Of a stretch of DNA of 64,000 nucleotides, positions 56,295-63,991 are shown one piece after another (position 1 is the stretch's first letter; each line of letters opens with the position of its first letter). A model generated the notes under the pieces. The model saw only the letters and a program-made list of their open reading frames with translations. It was not told the origin of the DNA and ran no database searches. Both the position numbers and the translations under genes were made by a program. Source of the stretch: Bog-473 sp963763575. Its GTDB lineage: Bacteria > Actinomycetota > Acidimicrobiia > Acidimicrobiales > RAAP-2. Location: the NCBI GenBank assembly GCA_963763575.1, contig CAVXPD010000014.1:47944-111943 (forward strand), given 5' to 3'.

Positions 56295-56581
56295 CACTCG
56301 GCGAAGATGCTCTTGATCAGGTCGGCGGCGGCCGCCTTGGCGTCGGGGTCGATGAGGTCGGCCAACACGGAGCGCAGCTCTCGGGACAACAGGGCGTGAC
56401 TGGTGGCGCCGGTCGAGGGTCGGTCGATGCGATGGGCCAGCGAGCGAGCCAGAGCAGCACGGGCCTCGCCGGCGGCGTCGAGGGTGAGCGAGGCGATGAG
56501 CGCGTTGACGCCGTTCGTCACGGGGCGGTAGCTCGGGAGCTTGGCCAGTTCGTCGGCATCGGAGTTGGAGAGGGAGGGCAT
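56294..56581 (-). CDS. probable small terminase subunit
   Basis: A 95-residue helical protein after AGAGGTGG. Its position directly before terL and after HNH is where small terminase genes lie in HK97-type packaging modules. MPSLSNSDADELAKLPSY opens it; no specific signature seen, so the call rests on context. Confidence 0.55.
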   Translation of the reverse strand: MPSLSNSDADELAKLPSYRPVTNGVNALIASLTLDAAGEARAALARSLAHRIDRPSTGATSHALLSRELRSVLADLIDPDAKAAAADLIKSIFAE

Positions 56582-56583
56582 CG

Positions 56584-56900
56584 CTACCACCTCTGGGACT
56601 GGACGCGGGGGCTGGCGGCGCGGGCTCGGGGACGCTTGCCCTTGGACCCATTGCAGAGGCGTGTGACGCACTGCAGGTTCGAGCGGTCCAGGAAGAGGAA
56701 CCCTGAGTCGCGGGGTCGAGTCGGCGGAACACCGCGCGCGGGATGACGTGGTCGACGCTGGTGCTCCAGCGGCTCCGAGGGCGTGCCGAGGGCACGAGCG
56801 GCCGGAGGCAGATGGCGCAGTGCGTCGCGTTGGCGAGAACGGCCACTCGGGCGCGCTCCCAGTCGCCACTCGAAACACCCTCAGGAAGTCTCAATCCCAC
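56584..56900 (-). pseudogene. HNH endonuclease, one-base deletion
   Basis: GTG 56900 (site GAGGTGAG) reads ATHCAICLRPLVPSARPRSR and VDHVIPRAVFRR; the second half, FLFLDRSNLQCVTRLCNGSKG, is in another frame, joined by one missing G near 56700 (a GGG run). The CxxC zinc pairs and DH are present, but the third histidine position of the family motif reads Thr. HNH proteins beside terminase assist packaging cleavage. Confidence 0.7.
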
Positions 56901-57042
56901 CGAAACTCACCTCGATACCCGCGTTGACCTGCGACAAGGACCCAAAGTCCAGTTTTCTGAGCTGAATGTCGGCGCGCCGGATGGGCGGGGTCCGGAGCGA
57001 CCTGGTCACAAAGTCGACCCCCCGCCCGGGGGTACTCCCTGG

Positions 57043-57171
57043 TCACGGGGCTGTATATCGCTCACGACCGGTACCGGCGGCCGGCTTGGCCGCCTTCTTC
57101 TGGTGGCCGCCTGCCGCTGAACCACGGCGCCGCCGCAGTGGGCGTGGCTTGGGCCTGGTGCGGCGAGGCAT
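57043..57171 (-). CDS. small basic protein
   Basis: A 42-residue ORF directly after the prohead protease stop (TAGATG), with GGAGGAAG upstream. It is very rich in Arg and Lys (PRRTRPKPRPLRRRRGSA, HQKKAAKPAA), DNA-binding-like. Too short for homology. Confidence 0.4.
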   Translation of the reverse strand: MPRRTRPKPRPLRRRRGSAAGGHQKKAAKPAAGTGRERYTAP

Positions 57172-58251
57172 CTACTTCCTCCGCGTGCGCAGGCGCTCTT
57201 GCGGAGGCCGGCGCAACTTCATGAGCTGGATCTGCATCTCGAGATAGGGGGCGTCGGAGCGCGTCTTCAGCGACCCGTTGGCGGACCAGGTGTCCGGGAT
57301 GAGCTTCATCAGACCGAGGCGCTTGGCGTTCTTGATGATGTGCAGCCGAATGGCGTCCTCGTCCGCGCTACCGAGCGGGACCGCCTTAACTGCGTGCTTG
57401 ATGTCCTCAGCGTCATTGACGGGAAACGATGGGTCCCCGTTGGCGTTCGCCAAGGCGTGCCCCTTGTTGAGCATGGCGGCCTTCTGCGCAGCCGTGTACT
57501 TGGCGCGCGTGCCGGTGCCGTCCATTGCGGACGCCGGCGACGGATCTACGCCCGACTGCGTACCATCTATGCCAGCCAACCCCGTGCCGTTGCAATCCGC
57601 ACAGGTTTTGGAGCCACCACAGGTTGCGCACGGCATCTGAGTCCCGCGTGCGAATCCTATGGAAGCGGATGCATACGCCGGGCTGTTGACCGCGCTCACA
57701 TCATGGATGGCGGAGAACCGAGTCAAGTCTCGAGCGCTCTTATCAGCGGCCCACTTGTCGCCGCCTTTGTCGACAGTGAACGCCCACGAAGTCTGGGTGA
57801 TCACGCCGTTCTCCATTGCGACTACGAGATCGTTCGCAATGTGCATTCGAGTGTCGAGGACCGCCTGGAAGCGCAGAGCCGTCGACGTGTCCTCGAATGA
57901 CATCGTCGTCGGGACCCTCGCCATAGCGAGCCCCGAATGGTTGAGCAAGAAGACCGTTCGTAAGTTGGGCGAGCCCAACAGATGGGTCGCCGCGCGAGGC
58001 TTTACCTGTTCTCTGTAGGACCCGAAGGAATCCCAAATCGTCGTGGGGTCGTTGTACCGGCACACATCCCCGATTACTTCGACGCCCTTGCCGGCGAACA
58101 TGCTCGAGCCCCTGATCTCGAAGCCAGTTGCAGGGCTACCGGCGACCGGCCTGAACTCGTTGGTCCGGCCTTCGACGGTTCCGGCGAGGCCGAGGCGGTA
58201 AGCGTCTCGGCGCTCCGCGCGGGTCCAACGTCGTTGCTTTGAGCTGTTCAT
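57172..58251 (-). CDS. HK97-family prohead protease with an inserted zinc-finger-like motif
   Basis: A 359-residue protein. H105 in FLLNHSGLAMAR and S190 in VSAVNSPAYAS are the catalytic His and Ser of this protease family. After the protease (about residue 205) lies CATCGGSKTCADCNGTG, a DnaJ-like CxxC pair (C208, C211, C217, C220), then a tail with DIKHAVKAVPLGSADED repeated in phage proteases. No capsid domain is fused. ATGA overlap with the upstream gene. Confidence 0.85.
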   Translation of the reverse strand: MNSSKQRRWTRAERRDAYRLGLAGTVEGRTNEFRPVAGSPATGFEIRGSSMFAGKGVEVIGDVCRYNDPTTIWDSFGSYREQVKPRAATHLLGSPNLRTVFLLNHSGLAMARVPTTMSFEDTSTALRFQAVLDTRMHIANDLVVAMENGVITQTSWAFTVDKGGDKWAADKSARDLTRFSAIHDVSAVNSPAYASASIGFARGTQMPCATCGGSKTCADCNGTGLAGIDGTQSGVDPSPASAMDGTGTRAKYTAAQKAAMLNKGHALANANGDPSFPVNDAEDIKHAVKAVPLGSADEDAIRLHIIKNAKRLGLMKLIPDTWSANGSLKTRSDAPYLEMQIQLMKLRRPPQERLRTRRK

Positions 58252-58697
58252 GAATAGTCCTCTGTTAGGTCGTGCTCGAGGTCTTCGAGGTGGGCGAGGG
58301 TGGCGTCGATGCGTGCTGTCGAAGTTGGCTGGCCGTTCGAGATGGCGATGGCCATTTCCGGAGTGACGTCGAGCCTGTGGGTCTCGAGCCGAGCTCGGGA
58401 TTCCCTGACGGCCAGTAGCGCCGCTTGGCGTTCCGCCGGGTTTGATGCGCCCTCGGCCATGACGATGCTGGCCCGGACTTGATCGAATGGCGTCGTGCTG
58501 CGGGGGCGTCTGTATTCCACGTCTTCCAACTCCTCGGGCAAGTGGTTTGGGATGCGGCTGGCGATGGCTTCATCGACCTGAGCGAGGATGGCGCGCAGCT
58601 CCCGCACGACTTCGGGGTCGCGGTGCTCGACGGCGAGATCCTCGACCAGCGACTCGCGGATGCGCTCCAAGGCCTCGAGGTCGTCGCCGGCACTCAT
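58248..58697 (-). CDS. helical element protein of unknown function
   Basis: A 149-residue protein, charged and helical (LEALERIRESLVEDLA, ARLETHRLDV), coiled-coil-like. It overlaps its neighbours by 4 bases on both sides. In HK97-type modules this position often holds a head-associated protein, but no motif supports that. Confidence 0.55.
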   Translation of the reverse strand: MSAGDDLEALERIRESLVEDLAVEHRDPEVVRELRAILAQVDEAIASRIPNHLPEELEDVEYRRPRSTTPFDQVRASIVMAEGASNPAERQAALLAVRESRARLETHRLDVTPEMAIAISNGQPTSTARIDATLAHLEDLEHDLTEDYS

Positions 58698-59104
58698 TGG
58701 TCCTTCTTCGTGACGAGGCCGGCGAGGTCGATCCCCTTCGCCTTCAATCTTGCGAGCAGGTGGTCGACTTCGTCAGGCACTGGCGCAGCCGACGGCGTGA
58801 CGGCACATGGCCCGTGGCTATGGCCGACCGTGGTGGTCTGGCCGCAATCTGGACACGGTGGCCCTTGCTCGCCGTAAAGATGACCGTTCAGGCGCCCGTG
58901 GACCGGGTGCGGAGCGTTCCGGGCCTTGGCCGCTGCCTTTCGATAGGCCACCCGGAACGTGCACTCCCGCAGATGACGGTCGACCTCAGGACTGCCGTCC
59001 GGGGCGCTAAAGCTGCATGTGCCCGTTGCGCAGTGCCACATCACTGGGGCGATGTCGACGGAGCCGACGGCGCCGCCGGGGATTTGGATTCTAAGTGTGG
59101 TCAT
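58694..59104 (-). CDS. zinc-ribbon element protein
   Basis: A 136-residue protein after AAAGGAACCCGAA. It has WHCATGTCSFSAPDGSP and GPPCPDCGQTTTVGHSHGPC, a set of Cys/His pairs likely to bind zinc, and a C-terminal helical stretch HLLARLKAKGIDLAGLV. Function unknown. Confidence 0.6.
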   Translation of the reverse strand: MTTLRIQIPGGAVGSVDIAPVMWHCATGTCSFSAPDGSPEVDRHLRECTFRVAYRKAAAKARNAPHPVHGRLNGHLYGEQGPPCPDCGQTTTVGHSHGPCAVTPSAAPVPDEVDHLLARLKAKGIDLAGLVTKKDQ

Positions 59105-59208
59105 TTCGGGTTCCTTTCGGTGGAGGTGTTCGTAAACATCGGGGCGTTGCGGTCCAGGTTCTTCGCCACGTTGGTGTGGGAAACCCGTGCAATGCACGGT
59201 TTGGCGAA

Positions 59209-59373
59209 CTATTCCAACCTGTCCCGCGTGAGTGACAGGTTGGACAGGAGCTTGACCATGGCAGGCGGCAACGCCGGCGGACGCGACAGCAGCTCCTGGA
59301 GCTCCTCCCACGCCGAGTCGTCGACTAGGAAGACGCGCCGGTCAGCCAGCTCCGTGTCGTCATCTCGGCTCAT
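59209..59373 (-). CDS. small protein resembling a DUF1778 antitoxin C-terminus
   Basis: A 54-residue ORF from ATG 59373, overlapping the upstream stop by one codon position (ATGA-like). FLVDDSAWEELQELLSRPPA and then LPPAMVKLL match the conserved toxin-neutralising tail of TacA/DUF1778 antitoxins; the RHH DNA-binding part is absent. A toxin partner (GNAT) is not seen nearby, so it may be a fragment or an unrelated convergence. Confidence 0.45.
   Translation of the reverse strand: MSRDDDTELADRRVFLVDDSAWEELQELLSRPPALPPAMVKLLSNLSLTRDRLE
59214..59243. other. perfect 10-bp hairpin
   Basis: CCAACCTGTC (59214-59223) and GACAGGTTGG (59234-59243) with a 10-base loop, inside the end of the small ORF. 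It could end transcription or bind a protein; there is no T-run on either strand. Confidence 0.55.
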
Positions 59374-59570
59374 CAGGTCGCGGTGGCGGCCAGAACCCGG
59401 ACAGCCAATATGTGGGCACAGGCGGGGTCGTCAGGACAGGTGCAGCTCCACCCAGCAAGACTCCAGTGGACGTCGACGATGCCTGAACTGTCCCGCACGG
59501 ACGCGGATAAAGCGCTGTCGCTCCGCCAAACGATCTTGACTTCGTTGTAGGACTCGCTGACGAACGTCAC
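59373..59570 (-). CDS. SWIM zinc-finger protein
   Basis: A 65-residue protein from GTG 59570 (GTGA overlap). WSCTCPDDPACAHILAV shows the C-x-C-xn-C-x-H SWIM pattern, which binds DNA or protein. The longer in-frame opening lacks the operon-style start. Confidence 0.65.
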   Translation of the reverse strand: MTFVSESYNEVKIVWRSDSALSASVRDSSGIVDVHWSLAGWSCTCPDDPACAHILAVRVLAATAT

Positions 59571-59914
59571 GACGTCTCGCTCGCCATTTGCCGCACGCGT
59601 CGGCGGACAGCCGCAGCAGTCACCCTCGAGTTGGTGCCGAAGCTGCAAACGTTGGCCTGCACGTTCAGCACGTCGTCGAGTGCCATCACCAACCCGCCGA
59701 CCACCTCTCGGGTGGCCCAGCGTTTGCCGGCGACCTGGGCGATGTAGTCGAGTACCTCAGCGCTGTCGAGACATCGCTCGAGATCGACTTCGTAGCGGCC
59801 TGGAACCTCGAGCACGTAGGTGCTGGCCTTGAGCCGCCAGGGTCCCCAATCCCGGTGGCGTCGAGGAGCGGGAGCCAGTTCGGACGCCCGGGTCAACGAC
59901 AAGCGGCGCGTCAC
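59567..59914 (-). CDS. element protein of unknown function
   Basis: A 115-residue protein from GTG 59914 (GTGA overlap with the ATPase stop). DWGPWRLKASTYVLEVPGRYEVDLERC is strand-rich and the C-terminus helical (TAAAVRRRVRQMA). No known domain. Co-transcribed with the SWIM protein. Confidence 0.55.
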   Translation of the reverse strand: MTRRLSLTRASELAPAPRRHRDWGPWRLKASTYVLEVPGRYEVDLERCLDSAEVLDYIAQVAGKRWATREVVGGLVMALDDVLNVQANVCSFGTNSRVTAAAVRRRVRQMASETS

Positions 59915-61008
59915 TTGGACCCCCCTATATCCCCTGTTATTTGTGTTATTGCGTTATTTTCGGGAGGGTCACCAGCCGAGCCAGAAATAACAGAAATAAC
60001 ACTGTTTCCTATAGGGGCGTAGGTGCCTCGCGAGACCTTGGTGATCCGGTCGGTGTCGTAGAGCCTGGTCAGGTAGACGGTCGCTGTCGGCCGGTCAAGA
60101 TCGAGCGCCTGAGCGACCTCGACGGGCCGAACGCCCTCGGGATGCTCGCAGACGTAAGCGAGTATCGCCCTGGACCGTTCGTCGAGCCCGCCCGTCACCC
60201 TGATCTGAATGGCGGCAGTCGCCGCCTCATCGAGGTTGCCACGGAGTTGCCACGACGATCCACGCTGCAGCTCAACGACGTACTCGCCCTCGGCAACGTC
60301 ACGGCCGGTGACCTTCAGCAGTCCGTCGCTTTCGTGGCGTGCCCGTGAGAGCACGATGACGGTGTCGGCTGCCCCGGCCAGGCCATGAGTACCTGACACG
60401 GCGTCCACGAAGTCGTCCGACGATGCCTTGCGGTCGTGGTGGTTGACCAGCAGGGCCGCGCCAGGGCGGCTGTCGACAAGGCGCTTGAGCGCTGATCCGA
60501 TCCGGTAATCGCGCTGGTAGGTGGACTCGCCGAGAACCGCCGGCGGCATCACCTTCCCCAGCGTGTCGACCACGATGAGTGGATGACCATTGCCGCCGTA
60601 GGTATCGAGCCATTCATCGATCGTGGCGAGCACCTGACCCGGCTCGATCTTGGTCATGTAGTGGAAGGACTCGGGAATCGGAGCGCCGCCGAGCAGGGTC
60701 CGACAGCGATCCTGGAGACGCCGGTCGCCATCCTCGAGGCCGAGATAGAGGACCTGGCGCTGCTCGACTGGGATCTGGCCGAGTGCGTAACCGCCACCGG
60801 CGATGGCCAGCAGGACGTCGAGCACGAACCACGACTTGCCGATCTTGGGCGCGCCGACCATGAGCGAGAACCCTTCGGGGATCAAGCGGTCGACGTGATA
60901 CTCGAGCGCTGGGAAGGACTGCGCGTCCAGCCAGGCTCCCGTGCGTAGGCCTACCAGCAGTGTCCCCGGATCGGCAGGGTCGTAGTCGGGATGGGTTTGT
61001 GGACTCAC
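59911..61008 (-). CDS. RepA/RecA-like replicative ATPase with winged helix
   Basis: A 365-residue AAA_25-type ATPase. Walker A is GAPKIGKSW (residues 52-60), Walker B LIVVDTLG near 145, and LLVNHHDRKAS the sensor region. A winged-helix domain follows at about residues 285-340. This is the replication ATPase of small actinobacterial elements and satellites. GTG start; overlaps neighbours by four bases. Confidence 0.85.
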   Translation of the reverse strand: MSPQTHPDYDPADPGTLLVGLRTGAWLDAQSFPALEYHVDRLIPEGFSLMVGAPKIGKSWFVLDVLLAIAGGGYALGQIPVEQRQVLYLGLEDGDRRLQDRCRTLLGGAPIPESFHYMTKIEPGQVLATIDEWLDTYGGNGHPLIVVDTLGKVMPPAVLGESTYQRDYRIGSALKRLVDSRPGAALLVNHHDRKASSDDFVDAVSGTHGLAGAADTVIVLSRARHESDGLLKVTGRDVAEGEYVVELQRGSSWQLRGNLDEAATAAIQIRVTGGLDERSRAILAYVCEHPEGVRPVEVAQALDLDRPTATVYLTRLYDTDRITKVSRGTYAPIGNSVISVISGSAGDPPENNAITQITGDIGGSK

Positions 61009-61196
61009 GCCGGCACCCGTCCGTAGCGGCGCCAGAACCCGATGGTTGGGCTCGAGCCGGCAAGGAGGATGTCTGCCAGCTTGTCCACGCCCTCGGGCGT
61101 CAGGTCATGCCTCGGCTGGGGACGGCGTGTCTCGATGACGGCGGCGAGCTCGCGGAGTGTCCGAGGCTCGAGCACGGCGAGGAAGTCGCGGCTCAT
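61005..61196 (-). CDS. small element protein
   Basis: A 63-residue helical protein (TLRELAAVIETRRPQPRHDL, GVDKLADILLAGSSP) overlapping the ATPase start. Not recognised. Confidence 0.5.
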   Translation of the reverse strand: MSRDFLAVLEPRTLRELAAVIETRRPQPRHDLTPEGVDKLADILLAGSSPTIGFWRRYGRVPA

Positions 61197-61432
61197 GCCG
61201 CCACTGCCCACAGGTCGAAGGCCAGGCTTGCACTCAGGCCGGCCAAGGCATCGAGACACCGCTGGTGCCTCGGCAGTGCTCCGGCGGCAATGGCAGTCGT
61301 GGCGATTGCGAGGGCGTTCACTCGGGCCAGAGCGAGCTGCTGCCGCTCCGGGCTGGTACTCTTCGAGCAGTTCATTCGCTGGGCAGCGGGGACTACGGGA
61401 GCGCCCCCTAGCGGGGGCGTTCTCGCGTTCAC
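61193..61432 (-). CDS. small element protein
   Basis: A 79-residue protein from GTG 61432, chosen because GTGA overlaps the upstream stop as elsewhere in this run; ATG 61375 is the alternative. Ala/Leu-rich helices (ALARVNALAIATTAIAAGAL). Not recognised. Confidence 0.4.
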   Translation of the reverse strand: MNARTPPLGGAPVVPAAQRMNCSKSTSPERQQLALARVNALAIATTAIAAGALPRHQRCLDALAGLSASLAFDLWAVAA

Positions 61433-61665
61433 GACGCCGGCCTTCCGTGGAAGTCGAAGGCGGACACCTCGCCACCGCACGGCCTGTGGATGAGCTGCAC
61501 GGGTTCGTGCTCGACGGCCCAGAACTCCCTCTTGAGCCGATCAGCTAGGCGGCGCTTCCCTGCGACGTCGGCATCGAGCCAGCGGTTGCGCGCTGCTTCC
61601 TGAGCCGTCGTCACCTCTGCCAGGCCGTTGAACGTGAGCCGCTGGCCCCTCACTCGTCCCGACAC
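61429..61665 (-). CDS. zinc-ribbon-like element protein, probably N-terminally frameshifted
   Basis: 78 residues from GTG 61665. Just upstream in the same frame lie HCRGCGATVSG codons completing a Cys pair with HRPCGGEV, but no start codon follows until a TGA. The upstream gene ends in GTGA at 61789, where another frame starts (MTARPGPARNVSSAQ), so the true gene may run 61429-61789 with one missing base near 61705. Confidence 0.45.
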   Translation of the reverse strand: MSGRVRGQRLTFNGLAEVTTAQEAARNRWLDADVAGKRRLADRLKREFWAVEHEPVQLIHRPCGGEVSAFDFHGRPAS

Positions 61666-61785
61666 AGTGGCGCCGCACCCCCGGCAATGGAGCAGGACGT
61701 CCCGGCACAGCCTTCCCTCTCCCCTTGTGCGGGTCCCGCGGGAGCTGGGCGCTGGAGACGTTCCGGGCTGGGCCCGGTCTGGCGG

Positions 61786-61974
61786 TCACGCCGGGTCGAT
61801 ACGCCCCGCCGCGGCGTATTCGTCCAGGTCGTGGAGGTCGAACAGGATCCGGCCGTCGATTTTGAAGTACCGAATCCGGTGCTCGGCCACGTATCTGCGC
61901 AACCGCCGTTCAGTCGCCCACGGCCGGTGTGCCTGGACCTGCTGCAAGGGGATCAATGTCGCTGTGCTCATCAT
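61786..61974 (-). CDS. excisionase-like helix-turn-helix protein
   Basis: A 62-residue protein. WATERRLRRYVAEHRIRYFK and then DGRILFDLHDLDEYAA match the MerR/Xis-type winged helix of element directionality factors. ATG 61974 lies seven bases after -10 TACGCT (minus strand 61987-61982), leaderless. First gene of the long minus-strand run. Confidence 0.75.
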   Translation of the reverse strand: MMSTATLIPLQQVQAHRPWATERRLRRYVAEHRIRYFKIDGRILFDLHDLDEYAAAGRIDPA

Positions 61975-62041
61975 GTGTTCAAGCGTAACCGCTGGCTGAC
62001 CCCCATTGACCGGCCACTGGCGGGCCACTATGATGGCTGAC
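61975..62041. promoter_or_regulatory. divergent promoter and operator region
   Basis: Plus strand: TTGACC (62006-62011), 17 bases, TATGAT (62029-62034), then ATG 62042 seven bases on, a near-consensus leaderless promoter. Minus strand: TACGCT seven bases before ATG 61974. GGCCACT repeats at 62012-62018 and 62023-62029, 11 bp apart, lie in the spacer and are candidate operators for a regulator controlling excision and integration. Confidence 0.75.
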
Positions 62042-62664
62042 ATGACCACCGACTCCCAAACCGGCTGGGACTTCTACTTCCCGTCCAAAGAAGCCGCCTA
62101 TGCCGCCACCGAAGGTCCGTTCTACGACCTGGGCGATGGAGTCCTCTTTCCCGGCGAGGTCGAGATCGCCGCGAAGCCAAAGGGCAGTGACGGGCCGTAT
62201 GTGAAGCTGTGCCTCGAGATTGACGCAGACGTAGGCAAGGTCGTGTGTGCGGCATTCGAGGTCAGGCGCGCGGCGGGCGGCGTGCCCATCGAGGCGTCAA
62301 CCATCAGCCATATCAAGCTGAAGCCACTCCTCGACGCCGCCGCGGTGTGGGAGTCGGCTAACGCTCGCGCCATTGTGGACATCGAGGGCGGTGTGAGGGG
62401 AGAAGACGGCCGGTACGTCTTCAACCGGGACGACACGCACGACACCGAGAAGAACGCTCTCGCCTTGCGTCGCCAGCGCTCAGTAACGGACGACCTTCTG
62501 CGCGAGGTCGCTGCGGTCTACCAGGCCGACACGATTGGCGCGCCAACCCTGGCGGTCGAGGACCACTTCGAAACATCGAACCGGACGGCTACGCGCTGGG
62601 TGAAGCTCGCCCGACAGCGCGGGTTCATTCCCCGATACACCCGCGTGCGAAGAAGGAGGATTGA
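62042..62664 (+). CDS. element protein upstream of integrase, probably C-terminally frameshifted
   Basis: From ATG 62042 about 205 residues are coding: GWDFYFPSKEAAYAATEGPF, a strand-rich middle, and a C-terminal helix-turn-helix-like VEDHFETSNRTATRWVKLAR. The frame then enters integrase shadow up to 63097. One missing base near 62645 would give an end RAKKED and a TGA at 62662-62664, three bases before the integrase ATG with its AAGGAGG. So the predicted end is an inference. Confidence 0.6.
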
Positions 62665-62667
62665 CCA

Positions 62668-63852
62668 ATGGCCAGCATCGAGAAGCAGCCCAATGGACGG
62701 TGGAAGGCCCGATACCGGGACGCCAACGGCCGCAGCAGGCGCCAGACGTTCGACCGCAAACTGGACGCCCAGCACTTCCTCGACGACCTCTCCACGGACC
62801 TCCGGCGGGGCGACTGGATCGACCCAAGATCACGCCGGGACACGTTCGACAGCTGGGCCGACCGGTGGTGGAACACGACGGCCAAGCTCCGCCCAACGAC
62901 CCGACGCGGCTACCACGGCGTCCTCGAGCGCCACGTGCGGCCCTACTTCAGCGGTCGCAAGATCGTGGACATCGACTACACCGACGTCGAGGAGTTCATC
63001 GCCGACCGGCTCGGCACCGGCCTCTCCCCCAAGTACGTGCGCGAGTGCGTCACTGTCGTGTCGCTCATCATGCAGGCCGCGATGCGCTCCAAGGTGAGGC
63101 GCGACAACCCTGCCGCCGGGCACAAGCTGGCGAACCGCAATCGCCGGATCCGCGAAGGCGACATCCTCGACATGGCCCAGATTCACAAGCTGGTGGTCGA
63201 GGTCCGCAACCCATACAAGCCTGCGGTCTGGCTCATGGTCTACGCCGGCCTGCGCCCCGCCGAGCTCTGTGGGCTCCGGGTCTCCAGCGTCGACATGACC
63301 GGCCACGTCGTGCACGTCACCGAGACCCTGCTCCCGGTTCACAAGTTCGGAGACGAGCCGTTCCGCCAAGCCGTGACGGGTCCGCCCAAGACTGAGGCTG
63401 GCGACCGCTCCATACCGATTCCTGCGTGGCTCTGTGACGACCTCGCTGCGCTGCTCGCCGAGCGTGCCAAGCGCCGTGGCTCCCCCATCGACCGGAACGA
63501 GCACCTGTTCCAGACGCGTTACGGCAACCCCATCAACCGCGACAAGCTGCGTGAGAAGGTCATCCGCCCCGCCCTCCAGCGAGCTGGGCTCGACGACACC
63601 ATTCGGACCTACGACCTGAGGCACTCCCACGCATCACTTCTGATCGTGGACCTGAAGTCAGACGTTCTGACGGTCTCTCAGCGAATGGGCCACAGTGACC
63701 CGGCCGTCACCCTGCGCGAGTACGGGCACCTCTTCGAGGGCGCCCAGCAGAAGCTCACCGACGACCTCGATGCGCTCCGAGAGTCGACCGCCGGGACTCC
63801 CACGTCCGCCGAGATCATCGACATCGACGAAGCCCGTGGCGCGGGGTCGTAG
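62668..63852 (+). CDS. tyrosine-recombinase integrase
   Basis: A 394-residue integrase. An AP2-like N-terminus (SIEKQPNGRWKARYRD) binds arm sites; the SAM-like core-binding domain follows, and the catalytic domain has R196 (YAGLRPAEL), K241, R318 (YDLRHSHAS), H342 (MGHSDPAVT) and Tyr352 (LREYGHL). The position of the first His in HxxR reads Tyr315, a common variant. Strong AAGGAGG site before ATG 62668. It integrates into ssrA. Confidence 0.95.
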   Translation: MASIEKQPNGRWKARYRDANGRSRRQTFDRKLDAQHFLDDLSTDLRRGDWIDPRSRRDTFDSWADRWWNTTAKLRPTTRRGYHGVLERHVRPYFSGRKIVDIDYTDVEEFIADRLGTGLSPKYVRECVTVVSLIMQAAMRSKVRRDNPAAGHKLANRNRRIREGDILDMAQIHKLVVEVRNPYKPAVWLMVYAGLRPAELCGLRVSSVDMTGHVVHVTETLLPVHKFGDEPFRQAVTGPPKTEAGDRSIPIPAWLCDDLAALLAERAKRRGSPIDRNEHLFQTRYGNPINRDKLREKVIRPALQRAGLDDTIRTYDLRHSHASLLIVDLKSDVLTVSQRMGHSDPAVTLREYGHLFEGAQQKLTDDLDALRESTAGTPTSAEIIDIDEARGAGS

Positions 63853-63889
63853 GGCACGAAAAGGGCACAGAGGGCACGAAAAGGGCACA
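63852..63889 (+). repeat. arm-type repeats, right copies
   Basis: GGGCACGAAAAGGGCACA at 63852-63869 and again at 63872-63889, directly after the integrase. Same sequence as the left copy. The first copy starts on the last base of the integrase stop. Confidence 0.65.
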
Positions 63890-63991
63890 AAACTCCGGCA
63901 ATCTACGGTGACCCACGGTAAAGGCCGGACAACAGAAAGCCCAGGTAGATGCGGTTTCTAGGGCTCTGACCTGCGAACACTCGTTCGTAGA

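Noticed and set aside
54729..56900. A single open frame that would fuse HNH and terminase into 723 residues
   Set aside because: The middle (about residues 75-200) is Arg/Pro shadow of the small terminase gene, which has its own start, ribosome binding site and overlap with terL.
62665..63097. Extension of the 62042 gene into the integrase region
   Set aside because: The translation there is Ser/Thr/Pro/Ala-rich shadow of the integrase frame and has no domain character.
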